A stretch of DNA of 64,000 nucleotides, taken from assembly GCA_033002965.1 (NCBI GenBank), contig JAURVB010002670.1, positions 1 to 64,000 on the forward strand, given 5' to 3'. Made by a program: the position numbers and the translations under genes. Below, one piece after another: positions 1 to 12,134 of the stretch (positions are counted from its first letter, which is position 1; the number at the start of each line of letters is the position of its first letter). A model generated the notes under the pieces. That model was not told where the DNA came from and ran no database searches. It was given only the letters and a program-made list of their open reading frames with translations. The stretch comes from Piper betle. Lineage: Eukaryota; Streptophyta; Magnoliopsida; Piperales; Piperaceae.

Positions 1-2706
1 AGGTATTGTTTGTGGTGTACCTGAATATATGATGATAACGTCGAGAAGATGGTGAGAAATGAGTTATCAGAATATATGAAAGTATGCAGTATTTTTTCTT
101 TTTATATGTTTGATCGTAGAAATAGTTTTAGGCCGAATAACGCGTTAGGACGCGTTGGATTATATTCGGGTGGGTTATTAGTTATAGAGCATGCCATTTG
201 GATGTTGTTGTGTTTGTTTTATTTTATGGAATTTTTCCATATTTTTCTAGATTTTTTTAGAATTTATTACGAACTAGTTATTATTCTGACTCGAGTAGGA
301 ATCGAGTCAATACTTATTTACGAAACTGCCATTGACGGTATTTTTCTCCCTCCCGACCTTCCTCACCCCAAACCTTGCCGCCGCCACTGCCGCGTGCTGC
401 CGCCGCCGCCGCCGACGCCGCACTGCCGCCGAGCAACGCCGCCCCGCCCCGCCGTGCAGTCGCCGTGCTGCCACGACCCACCTCGGCCACCGTCTCGCCG
501 CCACGACGCCGGAATCGCCCCACAAGCCGCGACGCCTCCCTCGTCGATTCGCCGCCGTCCGGGCCGCGCCGCCGCCGCTGTGACCCCGACGACCACCCCT
601 CGCCGTCGCCGACGTTTCCCCCACCATCCCGAGCGCCGTCGAGGCCGGCCGCAGCCCCGATCGGAGCACACCGCCGCCGCCGCCCGTTTTCAACGCCGCC
701 GTCGACGGCCATCGCCACCCCGGCTGCTTTGTTTGACACCGCCATTGGACCAAGCTCGTCGAGCTGGTGCCGATAGACCCCCTGATTGCCCCGTCCCGAA
801 TCATTGCCGGAAAACCGCCGACACTCGCCGAAACCGCCGGAAAATTGGATTCGTGGGAAATTCGCCGGATCATCCGGCCGAACGCACCCGGTCCAATCTG
901 ATCGGACTTCGGACGCCGCTAGGTGCCGAATTCGAGTTTCGAGCCACGAAACGGAAACCCTAGCCGTCGCCGATTTTCGACGACGCGAGGTATAATTTAT
1001 TTTAATTTAATTATTTGAAAGTATTGATTATTAGAATTGCATGCTAGGATTGGTGAATTGTATGTTATAATAATATATATAAATGTAGATTTGATTAAGG
1101 ATAAAATATGAAATTTGTTTGATTGAGTGGTGTTAAAAATGGAGGCTAAGAAACTAATTAGGGTAACTAGGTAATGATCATGATCTAATGCAAACTAGCC
1201 TAAGTAGACTTGCTAGAATTGATATAGGTTGATGTGTGATGATTGATGCGTGATTGTGTTGATTGTGTGTGCATGCTATAGGATGTGTGATTCATCATGC
1301 GGGCGTTAGTTTTTAGCTTGATTGTGTAGGTACGGTGTAGAGCTCGCCGCCTAGGCGCGTGGACCCGTTTGGAGCTTCTACCAGGTCCGTTTAGGACTCG
1401 TTCTCTGATTTACGCTACTCTATTGTGTATTTGATTTATCATGTGCAGGACGAGTTAAGTGGCATTTTATCGGATCCCACTTAACTCGGGCCATTTAGCC
1501 AACAATTTTCTCGAATTAATAACCCTCGAGGATGAGATCCCTCGAGTTTGTTTTCGAACTTCAGATCCAGCTCACGTTGCCTTCGGGCCTATTGTATAAA
1601 TCCCAACCCAGACCTTTATATATGTATAGTTTTCGCGTTTTCAGTGAGAGATTGAATGAGGGAAATCTGACTACCGTGCTACGCGAGCGGGCACGTGTGT
1701 GTCGATAGTGGGCTCTGGAATGGTGTGCGGGCCGTTTCATTCCCGAGGGATCCTGACAACTCCACCTTTGAGTTCCTCAAACCCGGAGAAGTGTGGAGGT
1801 TCACGGGTACTGCATTGCAGCGCATGTCTAGACTTGTGGTTTCAAAGGGTACTGAAGGCGACTGCCTGAGAGTACTCGGCCTTCGTGCTCAAGGCCAGGA
1901 GTAATATGGAAGGTGCAGAGGGCGGAAAGGAATGAGATTTGATGCGAGAAGCGATAGAGAAATGGCCGAGGTATGAGAATGTTAAAGGTAGGGGACGCTG
2001 TCGACCCGAGGGCGACGGCTCCCGTATGTGCCCTGATGAGAGTTCTTGAGGAAGTATATGGTTTTCATTCAACAGGAGAGTTTGCTCTCCTGTGCCAGAT
2101 TGATATTAGTTATTTTCCGGGCCGGTAACACTCGTTACTGACGGTTTTTCTATATATATGTAGGTGAGAAATGCGAGGGATGAAAGCTGTCGGGACTGCG
2201 GAGGAGCAGCACGGAACCGCGCACACATGTACCTGCCGCGTGTAATCTATAATGACGGTGTGTTATTGCTACGTGAATGATAATTTTGATGTGTTTGTTT
2301 AGATAAATTGTTTGATATGAAATGAATGGATAAATGTGAATGAGTAGTGAGTTTGGAGTTCAGGCTCGGTTCAATTGAAACGAAAGAGATAATGATGAAT
2401 GCTACGGTAGATTATCATGTTTTATCGTATTTTGATAAAATATTTATATACCCTTGTTGTGGATAATTTTTAATTAAAAATTTCTTGCTGTTGCATGGTT
2501 TTGTTTTGCTTGCACATCATAGCATGCATGTAGGACTACGTTAGAACCCACGCATCCTATCCATGCATTTCATGTTTGCATCTCCATCTTGAGACACCGA
2601 GGGCAGATCCGGGTCGGCTTAACCGAACCCAGTAGATTAGCGAACGGTTCGGTCGCCGGTGACATTTCCGGGTCGGTTGACGGGTGAGCCGAACCGGGGT
2701 GTTACA
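1..2706 (+). mobile_element. Long LTR (solo-LTR type), 5' end outside window
   Basis: This is a copy of the family that also occurs complete at 42305-45134 and 45392-48341. It lacks only about the first 150 bases, judged from the shared ATGATGATAACG block. It ends in GGGGTGTTACA at 2706, the CA terminus of the family. The order is AT-rich start, a very GC-rich block with CCG/CGC runs (about 340-990), an AT-rich stretch, the GAGCTCGCCGCCTAGGCG block near 1340, a 12-bp-stem inverted repeat at 1451-1488, and a final AT-rich part. No retroviral protein frame is present. The long frames in the GC-rich block are open on both strands and not conserved between copies, so I treat them as compositional. 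That it is an LTR of a Ty3/gypsy-type element is inference from the TG...CA ends and 5-bp duplications of the other copies. Confidence 0.8.
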
Positions 2707-3061
2707 GTCAGTATTCTTGTGTCAGTTTGACTATTAGTTATTTATAGACAAGTAACACTAGTTACTTACGTTTTTCTTATCATATATGTAGGCTTTATGA
2801 TTCTGAGTCACATTTGGTGGGATGACAGATAAACGTCACACACACTTAAGCTCAGTGCAGTTATTTTCTTTTATACTTATATTTATATTTGATGTATTTT
2901 TTACGTGTATTTAGTGATATTTTCCATTCTCTTGATGTTAAGCGGGTTATTTCTATCTATATTATTGAACGAATCTTATAAACTAGTTACTTTAAACATG
3001 ACTCAACCTGATCATGACATTTCCTATCTGGTTCTTAAGTAAACCAAAATTAGAGTGTCAC
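2707..3061 (+). repeat. 3' tail of an older long LTR
   Basis: This tail begins exactly where the preceding LTR ends. It closely parallels 55330-55683: the same GACAAGTAACAC and TATATGTAGGC blocks, and an ending of the type AACCAAAATTAGAGTGTCAC. It is read as the 3' part of an older relative into which the 1-2706 element inserted. Its 5' part would lie outside the window. Confidence 0.65.
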
Positions 3062-3062
3062 G

Positions 3063-3615
3063 CATGTACGTGATGAGATTGAATGAGAATGTAATGTGAT
3101 GAACTACTATGAATTGTTATGGATAAATACTATAATATCTTATTGTAAGAAATATTTGTGTGAAATTATGAAATAATCTAGGTGTGACAGTTATTATAAA
3201 TAGAACTGAACAAGCACAAATGGAGTCAAGACCCGACTAAGAAAGATAAAATTTATTATGATGTGAATGTTGTGTGAAAAATATAATATTTTGGTAACGT
3301 TTTATGTTTTTATCGTTACATATATTTATACTGGTTATTGTTAACAAGGCGGGTCCCTATTACATTTTAAGGGAAACTTTATCTGTTTTATTTTTAAAAA
3401 AATTTAATTTTTAACAGATTTTTTTAATATGGATTACATATCATAGCATTCATTTAAAATAACGTTAAAATTTAAACATTTCATCCATAAATTAAATGTT
3501 TGCATTACATCTTGAAATGTTCTACGTAAATTCTAGTTGGTTTGTCTATATTAAGTAGATTAGTGAACGATTTAGTTACTCAATAATATTTTTGGGTCAG
3601 TTGAGGGTGTTACAA
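3063..3615 (+). repeat. Decayed 3' end of a third long-LTR copy
   Basis: It contains a block like GGGTCCCTATTACATTTTAAGGGAAA, matching in order the GGCCCCTAATTGCATTTTTAGGG block of the copy at 45392-48341. It ends in GAGGGTGTTACA. Many substitutions and a high A+T content show it is the oldest of the three stacked 3' ends. Confidence 0.55.
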
Positions 3616-4063
3616 AAACCTAACCTAGGATGCTATTTTTTAAATTTTAATAAGTAATAAGCACTAGTATTCGTTACATATTTACATGTGATTTTTTAGC
3701 CACTAAAAATAAATTTAATCAATACAAAAGTGGGTAAGTGACATTTTTTTAAAGCGACTATAATGAGTTGGAGATAAGAAAATTATTATACTAAATTATT
3801 TATGATCGACAATTACGCAAACACGGATTTACACGACTCCACCGTCTCTTTCACTCGTCAAAATCATGGATGAATCGATGAGATGATGAACTTTGGCCAC
3901 CCACCAGCACTGCATTCAACCAACGCAGCCTTTCCTTCCTTCCTTTCTTCTTCCAGCATCTTTTGTGTTCACACCTCTTCTCCTCTACCAAACCCATCTC
4001 ATCATCGATGATATATCCCCAATCGCCCATCACAACTCTGGTTTTGCAATATCTAGTCTTGCC
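3616..4063 (+). promoter_or_regulatory. Upstream region and leader of the ARM gene
   Basis: This is an AT-rich upstream region followed by a pyrimidine-rich leader from about 3840. I see no convincing TATA box. Two short upstream ORFs start at ATGs at 3867 and 4008. The second runs to a stop at 4074-4076 and so overlaps the main start codon at 4064. The transcription start is unknown, so it is uncertain whether both lie in the mRNA. Confidence 0.35.
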
Positions 4064-5023
4064 ATGGAGGAGGTGAAGCGCCGAGCTGCGGCGACGCTGG
4101 TGAGCCGGCTGTCGTCGGACTCGGACCACGCCCGCACCGACGCCATCTGCGAGCTCCGCCTCGTTTCCAAGCACGATGCCGACAGCCGCCGCTACATCGC
4201 CGACGCAGGGGGCGTCCCGCTCCTTGTCGGGGCGCTCTTCTCGCCGGACGCCGCGGCGCAGGAGAACGCCGTGGCGACCCTCTTCAACATCTCCATCTCC
4301 CACCGGGAACCGCTCATGGCCGCCCCAGCCGCCTTCCTCGACGCCCTCTCCCACGTCCTCCGCCACCCCCGGTCCCCCGCCGCCGCCCAGACAGCCGCCG
4401 CCGCCCTCCACAGCCTCCTCGTCGTCGACGCCTACCGCCCCATCGTCGGCGGCCGGGCGGGCTTGCTGGGGCCGCTGATACGGCTGCTGCAGCCACCCAA
4501 CTCGCCGGCGAGGTCGATCAAGGACGCGCTCAAGGCGCTGTTCGGCATCACCCTCCACCCGCCGAACCGGCCCCGGCTGGTGGAGCTCGGCGCCGTGCCG
4601 CCGCTGTTCCACCTCGTCGTCAAGGACAGCCGGATCGGGGTGGTGGAGGACGCCACCGCCGTCATCGCCCAGGTCGCCGGCTGCGGCGAGAGCGTGGACG
4701 CGTTCCGGAAGGTGGCCGGCGTGAGGGTGCTGGTCGACCTGCTCGACGTCGCCACCGGTTCTGCGCTGCGGGTGAAGGAGAACGCCGTGTCGGCGCTGCT
4801 CAACCTGGTGCGCTGCGGCGGCGACGAGGTGTTGGAGGAGCTGGTGAAGGAGATTGGGAGCGGCTGGGATGGGATTGTGGAGGTGGAGGAGAAGGGGAGC
4901 AGTGCCAGGTCCAAGAACAAGGCTACTGAACTGCTCAACTTGTTGGAAGACAAGGATCACACGACAACTGATCAGACCAATTTTGTTTCTGATTCTCCTC
5001 AGCTTTCTTCTTCTTCTTCTTGA
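4064..5023 (+). CDS. Armadillo-repeat protein, U-box-protein-like without U-box
   Basis: A single uninterrupted frame encodes 319 residues. The ATG at 4064 sits in a good plant context (GCCATGG) and is the first ATG of this frame. The upstream extension of the frame has no ATG and reads like leader. The protein consists of roughly five to six alpha-helical ARM repeats from residue 10 to about 290, with typical repeat starts such as AGGVPLLVGAL, QENAVATLFNIS, LGAVPPLFHLV, VEDATAVIAQVA and KENAVSALLNLV. It ends in a Ser-rich tail. No U-box precedes the repeats. In plants such proteins are relatives of PUB E3 ligases and act as protein-binding scaffolds, but the partner and role of this one cannot be read from sequence. 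Third-position G+C is very high, unlike the neighbouring genes, as in many intronless monocot genes. No lesion is visible. Confidence 0.88.
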   Translation: MEEVKRRAAATLVSRLSSDSDHARTDAICELRLVSKHDADSRRYIADAGGVPLLVGALFSPDAAAQENAVATLFNISISHREPLMAAPAAFLDALSHVLRHPRSPAAAQTAAAALHSLLVVDAYRPIVGGRAGLLGPLIRLLQPPNSPARSIKDALKALFGITLHPPNRPRLVELGAVPPLFHLVVKDSRIGVVEDATAVIAQVAGCGESVDAFRKVAGVRVLVDLLDVATGSALRVKENAVSALLNLVRCGGDEVLEELVKEIGSGWDGIVEVEEKGSSARSKNKATELLNLLEDKDHTTTDQTNFVSDSPQLSSSSS

Positions 5024-8000
5024 TGAACATCGGTAGTACTTCTTCCCTAGATTTTTCCTTTTATCTTTCTATTCTATCTATTCATTGCAATATTACCCAC
5101 TAATTTTGATTCTATGATCTGTACATTGCTATTGACTCCTCAAATAATACTCGTTTCATGTTTGTAGATTGATCACTGGGATAATTTTTTTTGGTTGTAA
5201 ATGTTATCTGTTTTATTGTCTTAAACTATGTTAAATGAGCTTTCTATGCTCTAAGGTATGTGTAGGCACATTAATATTATGGGCAATTCCATTGAAAAAA
5301 ATGTTATGGCCAAATCTATGCGATCTGGGTTTGCTTTATATTTCATTGACAGGGGAATCTGTGGAACTTACAAGCCAAAAGAAAAAAAGAGCGGGTGAAA
5401 CGTAGATCAAGCTTGTACATGAATCCCACTGTTTATCAGTTGGGTCTTTTTAGAACATTTTTTATAAAGAGAAAAATTTTATGTATCATCAAAAAATTTC
5501 TTTCCTGTCTCGAATTTGATTGGTCCATAAACATTGCATATTAGCATGATCCAAATAACTGATTAAACGAGCCAATCAAGTTTTAATAGTACACATAACA
5601 TTACTGTCTTATATTCAATCGATATTAATTTAATTAAATGAGTTAATAAGGCTGATAGTTTGGAGCTTTTAAATGAGTTAGTTTTAATCTTATCTAAATT
5701 AAACAGTTTAAATATATTTGAGTTCGAGAGGCGAGTTCAAATAATATAAAAAATATTCGAATCGATTTAAGCATATATATTCAAAATTTGTTCGATTTCG
5801 AATCGAATTTAAACTAACTTTAAATTATTCAAGTCGAATTTAAATAAATTTTAAGCTATTCACACTGAGTTTGAATACAAATTTATTTATGTAACGGCAG
5901 TAAAAATTAATTGAGCTGAGGTTTCATTAAACAATATAAACAAGCTAATGAATTGGCTCGACGTATTAATTGAATATTTGTAAAAAACACACCTCGTGGA
6001 CAACACCCAGAAGCGGAAGTTTCCCATAATCAATTAAGAAATAAATTTAAAAAAGCGCTTTGGTTGACTTTGAATGTGTTCGCGTTGGCGTCAGTCAAAC
6101 GGATTAGACAGATTAAAACACTTCAAATTCAATATGAACATATCTCTTATCTTACGAAGACCTCGATTAAAATAAAATAAAAAACAAAAAAAGTATAAAA
6201 AAGCAGATGTTGTACTTGGTGTTGTATCCAGATATCCGCTGTCCATTCAAGCAAACTTACGGGCCGGTTTGGTCAAAGAAATCGACCCGGCCAGAAATGG
6301 TTCAAATAAAAAAAAACAAGGTGTATGGTTAGGTCGCAAGGCTTCAATATCTAAACGCTAACACAATATAAAAATACGTCTCTCCGGGAACTTCTTATTT
6401 AAAAACTACATTAAAATATGGGGAAAAATTTAGCAACACGACAGTTAGTAACTTTTTTACAAATTATAAAAATTTGATTGCAAAAACCTTAAAAAGAAAA
6501 TAAAACAAAATTAATCAATTGAACTTGACCAGTGCCCATTGCACCTCAGTAAATAATCTTTATAGTTATTATATATATATATATGACAGCTAACGAGACT
6601 GTGAGACCTAATAAGGTGATAACATATAACTATTTATTCAAATAAAAAAGTTTCTAATTAACTGGCGTTTGGCACGTGGATGACAACTATGACCCTTCAA
6701 TATAATTGGATCTTACCGTCAAGCCTTAGAACCTTACAAATGATTTTATTTTATACGCTTGTATATGTTTGTCACGACCATAAATTATATACAATTATGA
6801 GATTATTATGATAACAAGAGACAATATTAAGTGTCTCGTCATTTTTAATTAGCACAGCTAATCCTAGCTTTTCGAATTATCATTTATTTTACTGAAACGT
6901 TTTTTCCTTTTCACGATTTTTTAGGTTTTTTATGAAGTTTGAATCATGATATATACTCCTGAAAATATTGTCAATGAAAAGAATAAAAGGGGGAAATCAA
7001 CCCAATTGGGATGTAATTGCAAAAAGAAAGCCATCAAGAAATAGAATGGACTTAACTCAATAGCAGCTGCAATCCATGAGTCCTTGAATATAATTATTAT
7101 AAAACTTAAATGTTGAAAAATATATATACAAACTAAATGGCCTTACAATGGCTGCAGATTATTCTATTCTTTAATTTTCCAAAACAATATCATTTCTTTA
7201 ATGGCCACAACATTGCAGGAGTTTTCATTTTCTAACAAGAAAATATTATAGAAATTCTATATTTTCCCACTTTTGGGAGGTTGTTTAGGTTTTACGCAAT
7301 CCTAGGGTTGTCAAATTGCGAATAAGTTGAGGTAAAAAATGCAAGTTTCTTTCTCCTTCTTTTTCTTTTCTATTTAAACAAAAACAAGTTAATCAACTTG
7401 ATAAGCACCTCAATTCAATGTTACTTGTCTTTATTAAATATGCGATCACTCTTCACTAGTTCAATTTTTAAAATGAAGTTTGTGCATTTTATGCATATTT
7501 TAGATGTTATTTGTCATTTTTTGTTAGAAACATTGATCTTTTCCCCAGGGAAAAAGATGAGATTTTATTTGCAAAACATTTGATTTGTTTAGGCTTCAAC
7601 TTATACGCAAAAAACCTATCCAATGGCATCCATGGAAAAAAACCTAATGATTGCATCTGTGTCTCGTACATGTAATGATACAATCTAAATGCAATCAGAT
7701 GGGTCTAAGTCATAATCAAATTATTTAAGATATATAATTTATTTTTATCAATAAACTTTTAATAGATATTGAATGTGAGACTAATTTTAATTTTCACATT
7801 CCTTCACCCAATAAAATAAAAAATCAAATGTGAAATTAATTTCAAATTAACATAATTTACCTACCTTCGAAAATTATAAATTATGTCATTGAAATATTTA
7901 GATCTATTCTCGCCTACTATGGTGTTAGCTTGGATTTGTCATCATCTTAGGTCAAGTTCGATACCATAAACAATGAACTGGTCGAAGTACATATTGAATA

Positions 8001-8639
8001 GACATACATCCAAGTACAATCAAATGGGCCTCCTTAAAAAATACTCGACTAAAATTAAAGACTTATGATCCATCTCTTTTAATAAATTAAATTTTATTCG
8101 AGCAAGGTACTGGATGTGAGATTGACGTGGGGTTATGAAATTAAAATCGGTTAAACTATAAACAAAAATAACCAAACATTTCTCAACTAATAAAACAAAT
8201 GTCCGGACTTCTTTAATGTGTATACCAGAATTCACTACTCACCTAGAAAACAATAGTATCAATGAGGGAGATGGAGGAGAAGACCTACCCGTGGGGTCAG
8301 CTTTTACTTCGACGTGCCTAATCACCGACCTCCGAACAGTTGATATAACCTAAACAAAATTCGCTTCATATGATGACGAGAAGACCCAAAAATCATATAT
8401 ATTTTTCCGAAACTCTCTGCCAAATTCACGAGCAGACTTATACTCTGACAAACACACGAAACTCAAATGTTTGGCAAAGAACGTCGTTTGAATGTTGTGG
8501 TGTATGAACAAGGAAAAACATGCAATTTAGTCATCAGATTCACATCAAATTGGGCATCTAGCTCTCTTGTTCACATCAAATGGGGTCGGCAAAACTTGAG
8601 AACAATGCCAGAACAAAGACTGATATTTATTTATATATG
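5024..8639. other. AT-rich intergenic DNA
   Basis: No gene is supported. The ARM gene 3' UTR occupies the first part. About 5560-5960 is a degenerate repeat rich in TCGAATT/GAGTTCGA motifs, like the one at 63217-63662. Short frames at 7398 and 8020 (minus) show no recognisable domain. Confidence 0.6.
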
Positions 8640-9860
8640 TGCAAAGTCACGGACGAGCTAACTTTTTGAAAGTCGGCAGTTTATCTCGGCGGTGTTTGCG
8701 TAGACCGAGTACGACAATGGATGCTGGTGGGGCCACCGCCGAGAAAAGCACACGAAGAAAAGGCCGACGCGACCAAGCCGAGAAGACCTTCAAAAATGGA
8801 AGCAAACAAAAACGCATGCTGCCGGTGACCGGCAGTTGGCCCGTCTCGCGCCCTCGGTCGGTTAGGTTAAGTCAGGGAATCATTAGGCTCGATTTAAACT
8901 CGACTTATTTGTCTTTGAGAATTAAAACAGTTAATTGGTGGTGTTCGACGGAGTACGAGATTGGAAGCTGGTGGGGCCACCGCCGAGAAAAACACAAGAA
9001 GAAAAGACCGACTAGACCGAACTTTTTTAATATATTTTTTAACGTTGGTGATTAGGGTTTCCAATAAATACCTAACTTATTCAATTTTTATACCTAACTT
9101 ATTCAATTTTTATTCTATTGGCTGATTCTTAATTCTGTGAATGCCTAAATGTGCTCCATTGGTGCTTAGATATTGGATAATTGCAATAAAAGGGAAACTA
9201 CTTATTCATTTTATTGGGGTTGATTTTGTGTAGTCATAACTGCCTAAAAATGTTCAATCAATTTTTTTAACAATAGAATTAAGATTATTTTTTGTATTTG
9301 TATTAAATTATAAACTTATGTATTTGTGTTGAGAAAAGAAACTGAATCTTCATTTTATGTATTTTTGTTATGAGTTGTCAAATTTTTATGTAAGACCGAT
9401 TTATTTGAACCGATTCCTGACCAATTTTTTATGAATCGGTCCAATTCAGTTACTCTCTCGAAAACTAATTCTGATTTCGATTCTAATTTTTGCAACTATG
9501 GTTAAGTTAAGTTGGGGACTCATCGGGCTCGATTCAAACTCAACTTATTTATCTTCGAAAATAAAAACGGTTGATTGGTAGTCTTTGACTTGAGTATAGA
9601 TTGGAAGCTAGTGGGGACACTACCAAGAAAAATACAAGAAGAAAAGACCGACCATACTAAGTCTAAAAGACCTTAAAAAATGGAAGCAAACAAAAATGCT
9701 GCCTGTTTCCTGTTGCATTGGGCACCACGATCCCATGTTGCAGGCCGTTGGCCGGTCTTGCCTGCTCGGTCGATTAGGTTAAGTCAGGACTCACCGGTTC
9801 GATTTAAACTCGACTTATTTGTCTTACAGAATTAAAACGGTTGATTGGCGGTCTTAGAGA
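8640..9860 (+). repeat. Cluster of degenerate direct repeats
   Basis: Two sequence blocks recur in the same orientation. Block 1 (GCTGGTGGGGCCACCGCCGAG followed by ACACAAGAAGAAAAG) occurs at about 8715, 8960 and 9600, with 244 bp between the first two. Block 2 (GGTTAAGTCAGG, then GATTTAAACTCGACTTATTTGTCTT) occurs at about 8865, 9500 and 9777. A lower-similarity AT-rich stretch (about 9050-9490) separates the copies. The G+C is higher than the flanks. I do not recognise the family; a decayed tandem array or part of a mobile element are both possible. Confidence 0.6.
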
Positions 9861-10327
9861 GATTGGGTATTGGTTGGTCTATTAAAATGGCTACTACCCA
9901 TTACTATACGAATAGTAAGCTCACAAAGTATGGTGCGTGGTCGCCTTCATAAATCAGAATGTAAGAAAGACGCCGAAGAGTACGCCGGTTGTCTCTGACG
10001 ACGACCACCCCACCATGGTGGTGTGCTGGAGCCCACCCTAGATTTAGGAGGTCTTGTGCCTTGTTGGTTGGACTTGGACCAAACGCCAGCATGGTGACCG
10101 GTGATAAAAACAAAAATTTTCGCCATGGAAAAAAAAACAAAAACAAAAAGATTCGTGTTGTTTTTTTCAACCAATTTTGATATGCGTATATTTTTTATCA
10201 TGCCGATGATTTTTTTCGCATGCCATATTAACCGGATATAATAACACAATCAGTAAAATTAAATAGAAAATAATAAAGCTCAGATGCCCTTTTAAAATTT
10301 ATCAAGCTTAAATGTTGTGTTTGTGGA

Positions 10328-10375
<48 letters not shown>

Positions 10376-11700
10376 CATTAACGATAAATTTTGATTCTAT
10401 AGATAAACTGTAAAATAAATAATGAGATGATCAATTCTGATTTTAGAAAAAAAATATTTAATTGTAGAGGTAAATTATAATTATTTAATATATTATTTTT
10501 ATTTTATTGTATTTTAATTTGTTGAATTTCCTTCTTTTCATAGATATACTATTTATTCGTTGTTTATTAATAAGAGTTGATATATTTTACAATATTTATG
10601 TTTATTTGTATAATTTATAAATTAATGAACTTTTGATTACAATGATGTTGAATGATTGAATAATTTTGTCCAGCTTTTTTAAATATATCAAAAACATATT
10701 TGACCATAAAAAATCTCCTATTGTACAAAACTACATGAATTGTTTAAAAAATGGAAATTTTTTTGCTACGCCTGTTTCCCCCAATTTATTGGGTCCCATG
10801 GAGTTTACATAGAGTTTTACTAACCATTTCAAAAAGTAGAAAAATTAATCCCGACTTTAAATAATATTATACAAATAAAAACTTGTTAATCTTACCATGT
10901 AATCCGGTTGACAAACATAAAAACTAAACACATATTCAAAAAATTGTTAGACGCATATAATGAAACCCCATTAACGTAACGAGAAAATCTAATTTATATA
11001 TATGAATTCCTAATCATATAAAAAACGTATTTACAACCCATCAAAATCTTTAATTTTCCGCTCTTCTTGATTGTTGTTTGTGTCATTGCTTTAATAATAG
11101 TGACTCCTTCCTTCACCCTCATCTCCACCCCTCACGTCTTCCTCCTCCTCCCCCTTTCTTTTCTTCCCACTTAATCAAAATTAGATTGCCATTATATAAA
11201 AACATGTTTTCCAACCTATCAAGGTTTTGTTTTCTCTTCTTGATAGTCCGCTTCTTTCGGTCCTTGAACGACAATATTCTCTTTCTTCTTTCTTGTCCCT
11301 ATCACTTACTCTTCCTCCATTCTTCTTTGTTACCCGTGGCTCCATCAAAAGGATGATTCAACTAATACCTGATCACCCCTCACATGTCGTCCTACGGTTT
11401 AACCAATACAAGTTTAATTTTGAGTTTATCGGTTTTTTGAGTAGTTGTAAAGGCCATTACTTTGCTTGCGTACACAAAACCTAATTAATATATAATAAAA
11501 AATATAATTTTATATACACGAATTTTATATATTTCACGAACCGATTTCATTATTAGTACTTACCTTATTTTTTATTGTGCATTTAGTTGTGAAACCGAGT
11601 CAAGTTTTATGTAAGGCTGTGGCTAATAGGAATATACATCCCTGGACCTTTTTGAGGTTTGATGAACAAATCTGTTCAACTTGAAGAGTTATAGCAGTTA
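9861..11700. other. Intergenic DNA
   Basis: No gene is supported. A moderately GC-rich patch at 9950-10130 has frames open on both strands with no recognisable domain. 11090-11340 is a pyrimidine-rich stretch. The remainder is AT-rich. Confidence 0.5.
10331..10374. repeat. (TA)n microsatellite
   Basis: About 22 uninterrupted TA units. Confidence 0.95.
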
Positions 11701-12134
11701 GGGGGTCAATGCACAGAGGAAAGGTGGGCAAGACCATAAAGACAGAGCAAGCACTCTAACAACCGATATTTACAGGAAATGCCACCTCCCCCACCTAATC
11801 CGCTTCCCACCCAAAGCCTTGCACAGCAAGCTCGCTCCTCCCCACGCCTCCTCCACCACCACCACCACCACCCTCCCTCTCGCTTTTCCAAAGCCATCGT
11901 TCGCCGTCTCCCACAAACCCTAGCTCTTCTTGCTCCGGCGGCCCCCACCTCCGCCCACGATCGGCAGATCTGGGCTTGCGGCGTCGCCGGCGGGGGTGTT
12001 TCTTTTGGGGGCGGGTGTGGGGGTTTGTAGGGGGAGTGTGTTTGGGTTTTATGGGTGTTGTGGGAGTGTTCTGCTTGAAATGCGCGGATCCGGCGGCGGT
12101 TTTGGCGGTCTGATTGCGGTGGCATTTGGTGGTG

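Noticed and set aside
49..963. A 304-codon Pro/Arg-rich frame in the first long LTR, with overlapping frames on both strands
   Set aside because: The frame is open because the DNA is GC-rich with few stops. The equivalent blocks at 44000-44700, 45800-46550 and 58350-59130 are frameshifted relative to it and no domain is seen.
3893..4063. N-terminal extension of the ARM protein
   Set aside because: No ATG exists in that part of the frame, the first ATG is at 4064 in good context, and the extension reads like UTR.
3851..4960. A 369-codon minus-strand frame opposite the ARM gene
   Set aside because: It is a shadow of the GC-rich ARM coding sequence, is His/Arg/Gly-rich and has no domain.
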